This document shows positions 7,160-7,350 of a stretch of DNA of 7,350 bases, in pieces. Source of the DNA: Deltaproteobacteria bacterium (lineage in GTDB: Bacteria > Bdellovibrionota_F > JAHFAK01); NCBI GenBank assembly GCA_023250585.1, contig JAHFAK010000113.1, forward strand, positions 1 to 7,350. The letters are read 5' to 3'. Position numbers and translations under genes: made by a program. The notes under the pieces are model-generated. The model was not told the DNA's origin. It saw only the letters and a list, made by a program, of their open reading frames with translations, and did no database searches. Numbering within the stretch: the first letter of the stretch is position 1; each line of letters opens with the position of its first letter.

Positions 7160-7350
7160 CTACAGATAATCTTCTTTGAGTCTTAAGATCCTCATGACTG
7201 AATTTTCAATTGCTCTTTTAAGCTTCTGGTCTTGTTCATAGATCTGCATGAGCTTTTCAAAAGTTCTCTGATAGGAATCTTTTGTTTCTCCGAATAAAAA
7301 TATATCAGTATCAGCCGCAAGTCCTCGTTCAACTATTTTTTCGCTACTAT
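7160..7350 (-). CDS. glycoside hydrolase family 3 (NagZ-like), C-terminal end, partial
   Basis: The last 62 residues and the TAG stop (7162-7160) of a minus-strand gene run in from the right edge. ERGLAADTDIFLFGE matches the GH3 strand and loop usually written AxxAGADMLLF. AIENSVMRILRLKEDYL at the end matches the helix IDESVRRILxLKxxY that closes the GH3 TIM-barrel domain. Proteins ending here are typically single-domain beta-N-acetylhexosaminidases of the NagZ type, which release GlcNAc from peptidoglycan fragments. The catalytic residues lie outside the window, so activity and export cannot be judged. Assignment is from recalled family consensus. Confidence 0.6.
   Translation of the reverse strand, partial: SSEKIVERGLAADTDIFLFGETKDSYQRTFEKLMQIYEQDQKLKRAIENSVMRILRLKEDYL

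Overview
The window is AT-rich DNA from a Gram-negative (diderm) bacterium. The diderm assignment rests on one protein with a signal peptide and a predicted outer-membrane beta-barrel ending in phenylalanine. The sequence does not fix the taxon. AT-rich, host-associated or predatory diderm lineages such as Bdellovibrionota/Oligoflexia or Dependentiae are guesses only.

Layout, left to right. (1) The 3' part of clpB on the plus strand, covering both AAA+ modules and the coiled-coil middle domain. Its N-terminal domain probably lies left of the window. (2) A 242-bp convergent intergenic stretch with weak terminator-like hairpins and copy A of a ~103-bp dispersed repeat. (3) A long minus-strand gene for an exported three-part protein: an HEYSH zinc-peptidase module, a TolB/PD40-like propeller and an outer-membrane beta-barrel. 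Its promoter is placed so that the mRNA should begin at the GTG start codon, giving a leaderless message. (4) About 0.9 kb of decayed mobile DNA, with two hairpins, a relic of the N-terminal zinc-finger region of an IS91-family transposase, a 28-bp perfect palindrome and copy B of the dispersed repeat. (5) A minus-strand gene with a SAM-methyltransferase-like Rossmann core behind a signal peptide or membrane anchor, with its own promoter and a modest ribosome binding site. (6) A 40-bp second scar of the same transposase sequence. (7) The C-terminal end of a minus-strand glycoside hydrolase family 3 (NagZ-like) gene running off the right edge.

The genes do not form one obvious pathway. ClpB is a cytosolic disaggregase, while the peptidase/barrel protein and the methyltransferase-like protein both look exported. 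The main signals outside the genes are the mobile-element debris, which recurs at three gene borders (after clpB, after the methyltransferase-like gene, and after the GH3 gene), and the leaderless promoter. No complete new defence or mobile system is visible.
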